A model generated the notes under the pieces. The model was not told where the DNA came from, ran no database searches, and saw only the letters and a list, made by a program, of their open reading frames with translations. From an uncultured Clostridia bacterium (lineage in GTDB: Bacteria > Bacillota > Clostridia > Christensenellales > Aristaeellaceae), in assembly GCA_934621485.1 (NCBI GenBank), contig CAKTUS010000035.1:1-26694 (forward strand): DNA of 26,694 nt, read 5' to 3'. Positions within the stretch are counted from its first letter, which is position 1, and every line of letters starts with the position of its first letter. The translations under genes were made by a program, and so were the position numbers. Of the stretch, positions 7,076 through 15,507 are shown one piece after another.

Positions 7076-8299
7076 TTATAGCACCTGATGCACAATGGAC
7101 TGAAATTCCTCCTGAGTGAGCAGCCCCTTTTTTTCGATCCCCTTTTCCTTAACCAGCGTCAGCATTTCCGCCACTTGTTCATCCGTGGCTTCCAGCCGCA
7201 TCTGCTCCAAATAATACAGGATGGACGCCTTGCCGCTCTTTTTGCCAAGAGCCACGTGCGCGCTGCGGTTAAAGAAATGCGGATCGGTGGCAAACATGGC
7301 CAGCGGCTCCTTCATGACCAAATCCACGCCGATGCCGGATTCGCGCATGTAGTTGCGCACACCCACAAAGGGCTTATTCGGCGCGCAGGAAACACCGGAA
7401 ATCTCCTCCACCATCTGGCACAGTCCCAGAAGAGGGGCCATCTGGTATGGCGTATCCTGCCCCAGCAGGATGTTCAGGCTTAAAATCAACTCCTCCAGCG
7501 CGGCGTTGCCGGTGCGTTCGCCCAGACCGTTCACGCAGGAGTGAATCACCTGCGCGCCCGCCGCCACACCGGCCAGCTCCGAAGCCACCGCCATACCGAA
7601 ATCGTTATGGGTGTGGACTTCTACGGGAATACCGTTCAGCAGCCGCTTATACCAGCGCACCATGTACTGAATGGTTTGAGGCAGGGCACAGCCCATGGTA
7701 TCCACCACGCCTACAGAATCAGGGCAGGCATCGTTTTCCATCAAGCCGTGAAACAGGTTTTCAATATCCTCCTCGCGGGCACGGGTGGCGTCATAGGGAA
7801 AATACACTGCATACAGGCCCTTGCTTTTGGCATAGCGGATGCTGTCAGCGCTTTTTTCCAGCACCTTTTCCCAGGTCCAGTGAAACTGGTGCTTCAGCTT
7901 TGGATAGCCTATGGGCGTCTCGATCACCACGCCCGTTGCGCCGCAATCCGCCGCCATGTCAATATCGCCGTGGGTGGCTCTGGCAAAGGAAAAGATTTTA
8001 GCCTGCGGAAAACGCTTGGCAATTTCGCAAATTGCTTCATAATCCTGTCCGGATACGGCAGGCATGCCCGCTTCAATGCGCGTCACGCCGCACTCCAACA
8101 GCTTTTCCGCAATGCGCACCTTGTCGTCCTTGCTGAAGACAACCCCTGGAGTCTGCTCGCCGTCGCGCAGAGTTGCGTCGTGAATCTCCACAGGATGCGC
8201 AGGTTCGCTGGCGGCTTTTACCTCAGGCTTTTCGTTGTACGGGCTGGCCCACCATGCCCCTTCCCGGTAATACTTTTCAGCCATTTGATTCTCACTCAC
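7076..8299 (-). CDS. HMGL-like/DRE-TIM enzyme (homocitrate or isopropylmalate synthase-like)
   Basis: About 402-407 residues. DATLRDGEQTPG at 41-52 is the first active-site block of the DRE-TIM metallolyases, HTHND at 229-233 gives the metal HxH, GLGERTGNA at 258-266 is the synthase-type signature, and LGKKSGKASI near the C-terminus matches the 'KHSG' region of acetyl-CoA condensing enzymes. The LeuA regulatory domain is absent. It would join an acyl-CoA to a 2-oxo acid, or run as a lyase. No leucine, lysine or nifV partners are nearby, and the operon looks catabolic, so the substrate is probably new. Start ambiguous: GTG at 8299 or ATG at 8284, both with weak ribosome sites. It follows the hydrolase by 6 bases. 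Confidence 0.85.
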   Translation of the reverse strand: MSENQMAEKYYREGAWWASPYNEKPEVKAASEPAHPVEIHDATLRDGEQTPGVVFSKDDKVRIAEKLLECGVTRIEAGMPAVSGQDYEAICEIAKRFPQAKIFSFARATHGDIDMAADCGATGVVIETPIGYPKLKHQFHWTWEKVLEKSADSIRYAKSKGLYAVYFPYDATRAREEDIENLFHGLMENDACPDSVGVVDTMGCALPQTIQYMVRWYKRLLNGIPVEVHTHNDFGMAVASELAGVAAGAQVIHSCVNGLGERTGNAALEELILSLNILLGQDTPYQMAPLLGLCQMVEEISGVSCAPNKPFVGVRNYMRESGIGVDLVMKEPLAMFATDPHFFNRSAHVALGKKSGKASILYYLEQMRLEATDEQVAEMLTLVKEKGIEKKGLLTQEEFQSIVHQVL

Positions 8300-8305
8300 T
8301 TTATC

Positions 8306-9391
8306 TCAAAGTTTTTCGACCAGCCAGTCGGCGATCACAGGACGATACATGTATACATAGTTGTTGCACACATGATTACCGTCCTCGATGATGATTAGGT
8401 GCTTTTCTACAGAAGAACTTTTGTCCACGATCTCCCGGGACTGGTGGTAATCGCAAATGCGGTCCTTGTCGCCATGAATAATCATCAGCGGGCAGGTCAG
8501 GTCGCCAATCACATCCTCCAGGGAGCACTCCTGCGCCACAAGCTCTTTGAGTTCGTCCAGGTCGTCCGTACCCATTACATGGCCAAAGTCACCCAGGAAC
8601 AGGCTATCCATCTTTGTGGTCAGATCGCGCATGTCAAAGGGGCCACCCACGCCGAAAGCCGCTTTGAACTGGTGGTTCACGCTGGCTGCTCTGGGGCAGA
8701 AATGGCCACCCATGCTGATGCCGCCTACTGCCAAGCGCGTATAGCCCAGGCTGTTCATGTACGCCACGGTGGTATCCACAAAGGCCTTATGGGTGGCCTT
8801 GCGGTAAGGCGCAGTGTAGGCGGCTTCGCCCTGACCGGGACCGTCCATAATCAGCACAGACAGGCCGCGATCCAGAAACACTTCAGCAAAGCTGACCATT
8901 TCTTCCTTATTGGCGTCGGCCCCGCCGGTCAGTAGTACCATGCGGTCATTGGCGGCGGGGTTCTCAAAAACCAGGCAGGGCACCTGCCATTGCTGGCAGG
9001 GCAGATAGACTCGCTTGCCCGGATACCGCAGGTAGGGCAGCGCCTGATCCAGCGCCTTCATGCTTTTCTCCAGCAGCTGCTTTTTCAGCTCGGGACGGTC
9101 AAACAGCATGAAATGGCCGTAATGGTAGGAAAGACTGGCCATACGATAGGCGGCGGCAGCGGTGACGGTGTGTCCCTTTGACATTTCCGCGTCGCCGCGG
9201 GCCAGGTGCTTGTCGCCAAGTTCACTCCACAGCGCAGGCCATTCCTCCCAGCTGGGCTTTTGGGCCCGAATACGCAGCACATCATTCATGTCTACGCCGC
9301 CCACCACCATGCGGGGCATCCAGTGGCCAAAAACAGTATCTCCCATATTCGCAATATCTTTGTTGAGGGCTTCCAGAATCTTCATGCCCAT
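8306..9391 (-). CDS. Alpha/beta hydrolase similar to 2,6-dihydroxypseudooxynicotine hydrolase/FrsA group
   Basis: 361 residues. An N-terminal helical cap of about 130 residues (AAAAYRMASLSYHYGHFM) precedes the alpha/beta core. GGADANKEE marks the oxyanion region, MDGPGQGEA the strand-4 loop, GGISMGGHF carries nucleophile S226, MIIHGDKDRI the acid (D308 or D310), and EDGNHVCNN the catalytic H340. The layout resembles 2,6-dihydroxypseudooxynicotine hydrolase, which cuts a C-C bond in nicotine breakdown, and FrsA-like esterases. An ester or C-C hydrolase acting on the imported compound is therefore likely. The ATG at 9391 has GAAAGGAT 8 bases upstream, 22 bases after the permease gene. The substrate is not predictable. 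Confidence 0.85.
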   Translation of the reverse strand: MGMKILEALNKDIANMGDTVFGHWMPRMVVGGVDMNDVLRIRAQKPSWEEWPALWSELGDKHLARGDAEMSKGHTVTAAAAYRMASLSYHYGHFMLFDRPELKKQLLEKSMKALDQALPYLRYPGKRVYLPCQQWQVPCLVFENPAANDRMVLLTGGADANKEEMVSFAEVFLDRGLSVLIMDGPGQGEAAYTAPYRKATHKAFVDTTVAYMNSLGYTRLAVGGISMGGHFCPRAASVNHQFKAAFGVGGPFDMRDLTTKMDSLFLGDFGHVMGTDDLDELKELVAQECSLEDVIGDLTCPLMIIHGDKDRICDYHQSREIVDKSSSVEKHLIIIEDGNHVCNNYVYMYRPVIADWLVEKL

Positions 9392-9413
9392 TAGAATCAT
9401 CCTTTCTTCGTTT

Positions 9414-11297
9414 TCAGGCTGCGATGGTTTTAGCGTTTTTGCGGCTGATATACAAAACAACGCCTACCACTGCCAGCAGAACCAGGCCGATTAGGTCGCT
9501 GACCAGGCCGGGAGCAATCATGGCGCAGCCTGCAAGAATCAGCAGAATGCGCAGCAACCAGTTGTCCACCCGGCCAAACAGATAGCCGTGCATGCCGCTT
9601 ACAAACGCATAGGTGCCTACCAGCGCGGCGGGCAGCACGCTCAGTACGCCCATCCAACCCTGCTGCGCGATCAGCGCGGGAGAGAAAATGAAGAAGTAGG
9701 GAACGATAAATGCTACCAGCGCCAGCTGGAACGCCTTATAGCCCGTTTTCATGGGGTTGGTCTGCGCCAGACCGGCGGCGGAATAGCTGGCCAGAGCAAC
9801 AGGCGGCGTTACCGAGGAGAAACAGGAGAAGAAGAAAATGAACATGTGCACGGCAATGGGCATAAAGCCCAGTTCGATCAGCGTGCCGGAGGCAATGGTG
9901 GCCGTGATCATGTAGGACGCCACGGCCGGCATGCCCATTCCCATGATGATGCACACCAGCATGGTAATCAGCAGCGCCAAAATGGGCACATCCTTGAATA
10001 GACGCAGCAGCTCCGCAAAGGAGAAGCCAAAGCCGGTCAGGGAGATGATGCCCACGATGATGCCCGCACAGGCACAAGCTGCGCCCAGGCTCACGGTGCT
10101 CTCCATGCCCTTTGCCACGCCATCCAGCACGTCCTTCACGGACATGCGGGTCTCCTTGCGCAGGGCGGCTATGATAGGCGTGGCCACAATGCAGATGATG
10201 GCGCTGCGGAACACAGAATAGCCGGCGATTACACTAACGATAAAGAACAGCAGTGGAAGAATGGTGTGAGCGTACATCTTGATGCGGCGCTTCACATCCT
10301 GAATGTCAATTTCTTCTACACGGCCGATGTTGTTTCGAGCTGAGTAGAAATCGATGGCGAGATAAATGGAGAAATAGTACAGAATGGCCGGAATGATGGC
10401 GGCCAGCATGACCGAGGAATAGCTGATGCCCAGCAGCTCCGCCATCACAAAAGCGCCCGCGCCCATCATGGGAGGCATGATCAGGCCGCCCGTGGAGGCG
10501 GTAGCTTCTACGCCGGCGGCAAAGTTGGCTTCGAAGCCGCTCTTTTTCATCATGGGAATGGTAAACGCGCCGGTCACCATCACGTTTGCGATGGGGGTGC
10601 CAGAGATAGTGCCAAACAGTGCGCTGGCCACCACCGAGGATTTGGCCGCACCGCCGCGCAGCTTGCTGGATACATAATCCGCCAGCGCCATAAACAGCTT
10701 GCTGGTGCCGCTCAACTCAATAAACTGCCCCATAATCATAAACAGTACCAGATAGCGGGCCGAGGTATCCAGCGCTGTGCCAAAGATGCCGTTTCCATTG
10801 ACGTACAGGAAGTACATCACCCGTTTGAAAGAATAACCGCGATGGCCCAGTGCGCCAGGCAGATATTGTCCAAACAGGGCGTAGAGCAAAAACACAATGG
10901 CCACGATGGGCAGCGCCTTGCCTACCTTGCGCTCCGCCAGATACAGGATGGCCAGTACCAGCATGGCGCCGCAAAAAACGATGCGCGGCGTGATGTTGCC
11001 TGCCGTTCTGGCAATAGCGTCATAATTGAACAGCAGTTCGCTGATACCGAAAAGCACGGCAAAAAGCACCAGTACATCTACCACAATGTTAGGAACAGGC
11101 TTTTTCTTGTCCTTGGTTTTCAGCATCTCCATCAATACGGCGATCACACCGATGGTTCCCAGATGGATTGGACGCATCTGGAAGGAGGAAATGGTGCCAA
11201 ACGCGCTGTTCCAGATGTGTAACAGACCGCTGAACAGTGCAAAAACATACAGCGTCCATTCTAACACCTTGGTTAACGTAATCTTCTTCTCACACAT
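9414..11297 (-). CDS. TRAP transporter fused permease (DctQ-DctM type)
   Basis: 627 residues, almost wholly hydrophobic with some 15 or more membrane segments. The first about 120 residues resemble a DctQ-like small subunit; the rest is DctM, with GASASTGGLIMPPMMGAGAF-type and MGMGMPAVASYM segments (the second inverted-repeat pore region). Fused permeases of this kind work with TAXI-type receptors, here encoded 80 bases upstream. TRAP systems take up carboxylates or related anions using a sodium or proton gradient, so the imported substrate is probably an organic acid. The ATG at 11297 has AAAGGAGATATGTT before it. The gene looks complete; the DctQ boundary is an estimate. Confidence 0.92.
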   Translation of the reverse strand: MCEKKITLTKVLEWTLYVFALFSGLLHIWNSAFGTISSFQMRPIHLGTIGVIAVLMEMLKTKDKKKPVPNIVVDVLVLFAVLFGISELLFNYDAIARTAGNITPRIVFCGAMLVLAILYLAERKVGKALPIVAIVFLLYALFGQYLPGALGHRGYSFKRVMYFLYVNGNGIFGTALDTSARYLVLFMIMGQFIELSGTSKLFMALADYVSSKLRGGAAKSSVVASALFGTISGTPIANVMVTGAFTIPMMKKSGFEANFAAGVEATASTGGLIMPPMMGAGAFVMAELLGISYSSVMLAAIIPAILYYFSIYLAIDFYSARNNIGRVEEIDIQDVKRRIKMYAHTILPLLFFIVSVIAGYSVFRSAIICIVATPIIAALRKETRMSVKDVLDGVAKGMESTVSLGAACACAGIIVGIISLTGFGFSFAELLRLFKDVPILALLITMLVCIIMGMGMPAVASYMITATIASGTLIELGFMPIAVHMFIFFFSCFSSVTPPVALASYSAAGLAQTNPMKTGYKAFQLALVAFIVPYFFIFSPALIAQQGWMGVLSVLPAALVGTYAFVSGMHGYLFGRVDNWLLRILLILAGCAMIAPGLVSDLIGLVLLAVVGVVLYISRKNAKTIAA

Positions 11298-11377
11298 AAC
11301 ATATCTCCTTTGAAACCGGGGAATCGTCCGTTTGGGAACGATCCCCCGGGGCTATGGATCGGTTGGCGGATCGCTGA

Positions 11378-12325
11378 TTATTCCAGACCGCTTTCCTGGA
11401 AATAACGCTGTGCGCCGGGGTTCTGCTCGGCACCCACCGTATGGGCGGCTGCCTCACGGGTGATGGTCGTTGCGGCAGCATGATAGCCGGCCAGGGTGTC
11501 CAGATTTTCATAAATCGCCTTGGTGATCTGATAGGCCAGTTCCTCGTCCATCCCGGCGATGCAGCTCAGCTGAATACGCTGTACGGGGGTAGCAATGTCC
11601 GCATCCATGCCCTGATAGGTACCAGCGGGAATGGTTTCAAACACGCTTAGGAAAGGAGTAACCGTTTCGGACCAGATTTTCTGCGTGGCTTCATCCACGT
11701 TCACCAGGCGAACCTTCTTGCGGCTGTTCAGGTTGGAAACGGAGGAAGCGGGAATGCCGGAATACACGCAGCCCGCATCAATCAGGCCGTCCCCCAGCTG
11801 ATCCATGGCCTGATCGTAGGGCAGGTACACCATATCCACGTCAGACTCGCTCCAGCCCAGAGCGCTGATCATTTCCTTAAACTGCTGCTCCGCGCCGCCG
11901 CCAGCTTCGCCGATAGCAACTTTTTTGCCCTTCAGATCCTGCACGTTCACGATGTCGGAATCCGCCAGAACCACGATCTGGCATACGGTGGAGTGCAGTG
12001 CGCCCAGCACGGTCAGTTGCAGACCCTCGCCGTCAAAGATACCACTGTTGCTGACGGCGTCATAGCACTGCTGTGCGCTGGACAAGCCAAGATCCAGTTC
12101 GCCCTGGCCTACCAGACGAGTGTTTTCAATGCCGCCGGCTGTTACCTGCACGCTGCAGTTCACGCCGTCTACATTTTCATTGATGATGGCGGCAATACCG
12201 CCGGCAATGGGGTAGAAAGCGCCGCCGATGGGGCCTGCGCCGATGACGAGGCGGGTGTCTGCCAGAGCGGCGGCACAGCCTGTTACCAGAACAAGAGTCA
12301 GGAGAATCGCAGTTAGTTTTTTCAT
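11378..12325 (-). CDS. TAXI family TRAP transporter solute-binding protein
   Basis: 315 residues. A signal peptide MKKLTAILLTLVLVTGC is followed by AAALADTRL; cleavage could be lipoprotein-type before C17 (VTGC) or signal peptidase I after ALA. The mature protein starts TRLVIGAGPIGGAFYPIAGG, the typical TAXI start, and continues with VQVTAGGIENTRLVGQGELD and LKGKKVAIGEAGGGAEQQF. It acts outside the membrane and hands its ligand to the fused permease encoded next. TAXI receptors mostly bind dicarboxylates, glutamate-like or aromatic acids; specificity cannot be read here. The ATG at 12325 has AAGGAAGGAACG upstream. The 80-85 base gaps on both sides are the largest inside the operon. Confidence 0.93.
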   Translation of the reverse strand: MKKLTAILLTLVLVTGCAAALADTRLVIGAGPIGGAFYPIAGGIAAIINENVDGVNCSVQVTAGGIENTRLVGQGELDLGLSSAQQCYDAVSNSGIFDGEGLQLTVLGALHSTVCQIVVLADSDIVNVQDLKGKKVAIGEAGGGAEQQFKEMISALGWSESDVDMVYLPYDQAMDQLGDGLIDAGCVYSGIPASSVSNLNSRKKVRLVNVDEATQKIWSETVTPFLSVFETIPAGTYQGMDADIATPVQRIQLSCIAGMDEELAYQITKAIYENLDTLAGYHAAATTITREAAAHTVGAEQNPGAQRYFQESGLE

Positions 12326-12410
12326 GGGAATCGTTCCTTCCTTTTTTATTTTGATGAACGGTTTTTTCTCCGTTCAGCAATACCGTTTTTGGAAAGCATC
12401 CTGAACAGTT

Positions 12411-13265
12411 TTAACGACAGCCCTCTGTGCGATCTGCGGGCAGCCACTGCAAAAAGATCTCAATCCACCGATCCCATTCCTGCCAGGTATGATCGCCCAT
12501 TTCTTGCTCAAAGTAGGTATAGCGGTAGGGATCGCCGGGAAGAGAACGGAAGAAGTCTCGCATATGCCTGGCGGACTTCAGGTTGCGATCTGCTGTTCCC
12601 ACCATATGAAACAGCGCCGGTAGGGGCCCAGCGGCCGGCAGATTGGCTTTGGCCAGCGCATAGAGATCGTTGGGCGTATCCACAGGGCTTTGCCCGGGGC
12701 CCAGGCCCCAGCAAAGCCAGTGACGCTGATTCACAATATCGCCTGGCATAGCGTCGGCGCGACCCGGCGCCGCGTCCAGGACACGCTTATAGGCATGATT
12801 GCCGTTGGACAGGGAACCGATGGCCCGGTAACGCCGGGGAAATGTAAGCCCGATCTTGGCCGCGCCATATCCGCCCATCGAAAGTCCGCAGAGGAAGCGC
12901 TCTCTGCCGGAGCCGGAAAGGGGAAACAGCCTCTCCAGTCTTTGGGGAAGCTCCTCCGCCAGGTAGGTCATCCAGCGTTCCCCGTAAACCATGTCAGTAT
13001 AGGCAGACAACTGGCCGGAGGGCATGACGACGGCTATGCCCTTCTGGTTTGCATAGCGCTCTATGCCGGTAAAACGCAGCCATTCGCTTTCATCCTGCGA
13101 TGTGCCGTGCAGAAGGTACAGGGTGGGAAATCGCCGGGGCAGCGGATCACGGCCTGGATGAAAGTACGGCACCTCCGAATCGCGCTTCGCCTCTGGCAAA
13201 ACCATATAAACCGTCTGTTCCATGGAAAGGATTTGAGACGTAAAGGAAAAACAGATCAGGGACAA
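12411..13265 (-). CDS. Esterase (EstA/tributyrin esterase, esterase D-like)
   Basis: 284 residues. TLYLLHGTSQDESEW gives the oxyanion loop, CGLSMGGYGA the nucleophile S129, MVGTADRN the acid D226, and MGDHTWQEWDRW the catalytic H259. This is the pattern of clostridial EstA, feruloyl and S-formylglutathione-type esterases that cut short acyl or aryl esters. No signal peptide is clear: the N-terminus MSLICFSFTSQILSM is mildly hydrophobic but uncharged, so it is probably cytoplasmic. The start is TTG at 13263-13265 with AAAGGAGG 8 bases before it, overlapping the preceding homologous gene by 10 bases. The next in-frame ATG at 13223 lacks a comparable site. Substrate is presumably the imported ester or an intermediate. 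Confidence 0.85.
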   Translation of the reverse strand: MSLICFSFTSQILSMEQTVYMVLPEAKRDSEVPYFHPGRDPLPRRFPTLYLLHGTSQDESEWLRFTGIERYANQKGIAVVMPSGQLSAYTDMVYGERWMTYLAEELPQRLERLFPLSGSGRERFLCGLSMGGYGAAKIGLTFPRRYRAIGSLSNGNHAYKRVLDAAPGRADAMPGDIVNQRHWLCWGLGPGQSPVDTPNDLYALAKANLPAAGPLPALFHMVGTADRNLKSARHMRDFFRSLPGDPYRYTYFEQEMGDHTWQEWDRWIEIFLQWLPADRTEGCR

Positions 13266-13951
13266 GCGAGCGCCTCCTTTTGCTCGGCGAAGGCCAGAAA
13301 CAGTTTCAGGCAGAACTCCGGTGTTTCAGTAAGATTTGCCGGAAGACAGGCGGCGAAATGTCCCTGCATATCGCCGCCTATCGGTTCTCCGGGAGTCGTA
13401 AGGAACAGGAAGCGGGTCCGGCTTTCCTGTTGGCGCCGCCAGTCCAGCCGTGGCTGTCCTTCCTTTCCCCACAGGCAGAAGCGCCTCTTCTCCGTCAGAT
13501 AGGGGTGAGCGTCCGGTGCGGCGCCGCAAACGCCTGTCGCCAAACAGCCGGCAGCTTCCAGAAGGTTGGGATGTTCCAGAGCGCCTTGTAAAACGCCGAG
13601 ACCGGAAAGGCCGTATCCGGCCATCCACACGCGCCGCCAGTCCAGGCACAGTACATGCCGCCGCAGATAGTTGGGCAGATCCTGCCAAAGAGCCTGCCCA
13701 AAGGCATAACCGTTTGCCATATCAAAGCCGCATCCCTCCCAAACATCCGGCGCAACAATGACCACGTGATGCTCAGTGGCCATACTGGACAGACGGGCGT
13801 GGCGGCTCCACCAGCCGTGACTGCTTCCCTCTGGTCCCAGCAAAAAGCATACGGGCCACGGCTGTGAATCGTCTTCATCCGGCAGAACGACTTGCACAGC
13901 GGTAGCCATATGCAGCGCGGGCGCATAATAGCGAATCGTCATCTCCTCCAT
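13256..13951 (-). CDS. Esterase homologue lacking the catalytic serine
   Basis: 231 residues, clearly related in layout to the esterase encoded next: PWPVCFLLGPEGSSHGWW (oxyanion region), VVIVAPDVW, VWMAGYGLSGLGVLQGALEHP (elbow region) and GHFAACLPA near the C-terminus. When the elbow is aligned with CGLSMGGYG of its neighbour, the nucleophile position is G114, and the acid position (GTADRN versus GKEGQP) is also lost; only the His (H198) remains. S116 is two residues off and does not form G-x-S-x-G. It may be a structural or regulatory partner of the active esterase, since the genes overlap by 10 bases. The ATG at 13951 has CAGGGAGGAAC upstream. The open frame and normal codon use argue against decay. 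Confidence 0.75.
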   Translation of the reverse strand: MEEMTIRYYAPALHMATAVQVVLPDEDDSQPWPVCFLLGPEGSSHGWWSRHARLSSMATEHHVVIVAPDVWEGCGFDMANGYAFGQALWQDLPNYLRRHVLCLDWRRVWMAGYGLSGLGVLQGALEHPNLLEAAGCLATGVCGAAPDAHPYLTEKRRFCLWGKEGQPRLDWRRQQESRTRFLFLTTPGEPIGGDMQGHFAACLPANLTETPEFCLKLFLAFAEQKEALACP

Positions 13952-13969
13952 GAAAGTTCCTCCCTGGCT

Positions 13970-15490
13970 TTACAGAGGCATGTTGCCGTGACGCTTTGCC
14001 GTGCTCTCTCGAGGCTTCAGACGCAGCATTTCCAGGCCGGACAACAGCTTTTGCCTGGTCTGCGCGGGCAGAATCACGTCATCCACCTGGCCGCGGGCCG
14101 CGGCACAATAGGGGTTCAGGAAGGAAGAACGGTAGGACTCCTTCCAGGCTTTCAGGGCGGCGCTATCACTTTCTCCACGTTGCAGAATAGTGGCTGCGCC
14201 CTCCTCGCCCATGACGGCGATTTCCGCGCTGTCCCAGGCATAAACCAAATCCGCGCCAAGCGTTTTGCTGCACATGGCGATGTATGCACCGCCGTAGGCC
14301 TTGCGCAGAATCACAGTCAGCTTAGGTACAGTGGCCTCGCTGTACGCATACAGCAGCTTTGCCCCATGACGAATGATGCCTGCATGCTCCTGAGAAAGGC
14401 CGGGCAGAAAGCCGGGTACATCCACCAGCGTGATCAGGGGCAGACCATAGGCGTCGCAGGTGCGGACAAAACGGGCAGCCTTATCCGATGCGTTGATATC
14501 CAGGCAACCGGCCTGTATACGCGGCTGGTTGGCCACAAGCCCCACTGATACGCCCCCAATCCGTCCAAAGGCGGTCAGAATATTCGGGGCATAGTCGGCC
14601 ATGTATTCCATGGTTTCGCCCCGGTCCACGATTTCTGTCAGGATCTGGCGCATGTCGTAGGCTTTGTTCAGACCGTTCGGCAAAACCGTATCCAGCCCGG
14701 GGCGCTCCGACTGCTCGTCCGCTACGGGCTGGCAGGGCGGATTCAGCCGGTAATGGGAGGGAAGATAGCTCAGCAGCAGCCGAATTTGCGCAATGCACTC
14801 TTCCTCCGTTTGAGCATGAAAATGAACGTTGCCGCTGATGACACTGTGGGTTTGCGCGCCGCCCAGTTCCTCGGCCGTGGCGTTTTCACCGGTAACGGCG
14901 CGAATCACGTCGGGGCCGGTAATGAACATGCGACTCACCTTGTCCACCGCAAACACAAAGTCCGTCAGAGCCGGAGAGTAAACCGCACCGCCTGCGCAGG
15001 GACCCAGAATAGCTGTAATCTGAGGGATGACGCCGGAAGCCTGGGTGTTCATGTAAAAAATTTTACCGTAACCAGACAGTGCGTTGACCCCTTCCTGAAT
15101 CCGCGCCCCGCCGGAATCGTTCATGCCTACGACGGGCGCGCCCGCTTCCATGGCCAGGCGGATGAGCCGGCAGATCTTATTGGCCTGTTCTTCGCCCATG
15201 GATCCACCCAGAACGGTAAAATCTTGCGCGTAGGCAAACACAGTGCGTCCGTTCACCTTGCCGTAGCCTCCTACGGCGCCATCCCCGGGAAAGGTTTTTT
15301 GCTGCATGCCAAAGTCCGTGCAGCGATGGGTCACATAGCCGTCTATCTCTTGAAAGGTATTCGGGTCAAACAGCAGAGCCAGCCTTTCGCGAGCCGTATG
15401 CTTTCCCTTGGCGTGCTGCTTTTCAATGGCGCCGGTTCCGCCGCCCAGCTGCATAGCCTGACGGCGCTGGAGATATGCTTGATGCTTCAT
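13970..15490 (-). CDS. Acyl-CoA carboxyltransferase subunit (PccB/methylmalonyl-CoA decarboxylase alpha type)
   Basis: 506 residues in two crotonase-like halves. The N-terminus IEKQHAKGKHTARERLALL is the standard start of this family. GGSMGEEQANKICRL, VGMNDSGGARIQEGV and LGPCAGGAVYSPALTDFVF are the acyl-CoA and oxyanion blocks of the first half, and DVPGFLPGLSQEHAGIIRHG with KAYGGAYIAM and EIAVMGEEGAA are the carboxybiotin-side blocks of the second. It transfers CO2 between biotin and an acyl-CoA such as propionyl-CoA or methylmalonyl-CoA. No biotin carboxylase, biotin carrier or sodium-pump subunit is in the window, so partners must be elsewhere. The ATG at 15490 has AAAGGGG upstream and lies 17 bases after the dehydrogenase; the longer frame to 15604 overlaps that gene. 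Confidence 0.9.
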   Translation of the reverse strand: MKHQAYLQRRQAMQLGGGTGAIEKQHAKGKHTARERLALLFDPNTFQEIDGYVTHRCTDFGMQQKTFPGDGAVGGYGKVNGRTVFAYAQDFTVLGGSMGEEQANKICRLIRLAMEAGAPVVGMNDSGGARIQEGVNALSGYGKIFYMNTQASGVIPQITAILGPCAGGAVYSPALTDFVFAVDKVSRMFITGPDVIRAVTGENATAEELGGAQTHSVISGNVHFHAQTEEECIAQIRLLLSYLPSHYRLNPPCQPVADEQSERPGLDTVLPNGLNKAYDMRQILTEIVDRGETMEYMADYAPNILTAFGRIGGVSVGLVANQPRIQAGCLDINASDKAARFVRTCDAYGLPLITLVDVPGFLPGLSQEHAGIIRHGAKLLYAYSEATVPKLTVILRKAYGGAYIAMCSKTLGADLVYAWDSAEIAVMGEEGAATILQRGESDSAALKAWKESYRSSFLNPYCAAARGQVDDVILPAQTRQKLLSGLEMLRLKPRESTAKRHGNMPL

Positions 15491-15507
15491 GATTTTCCCC
15501 TTTGCTT

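Noticed and set aside
6038..7081. Plus-strand open stretch of about 350 codons
   Set aside because: Antisense to the amidohydrolase and cyclase-family genes, both of which show intact active-site motifs.
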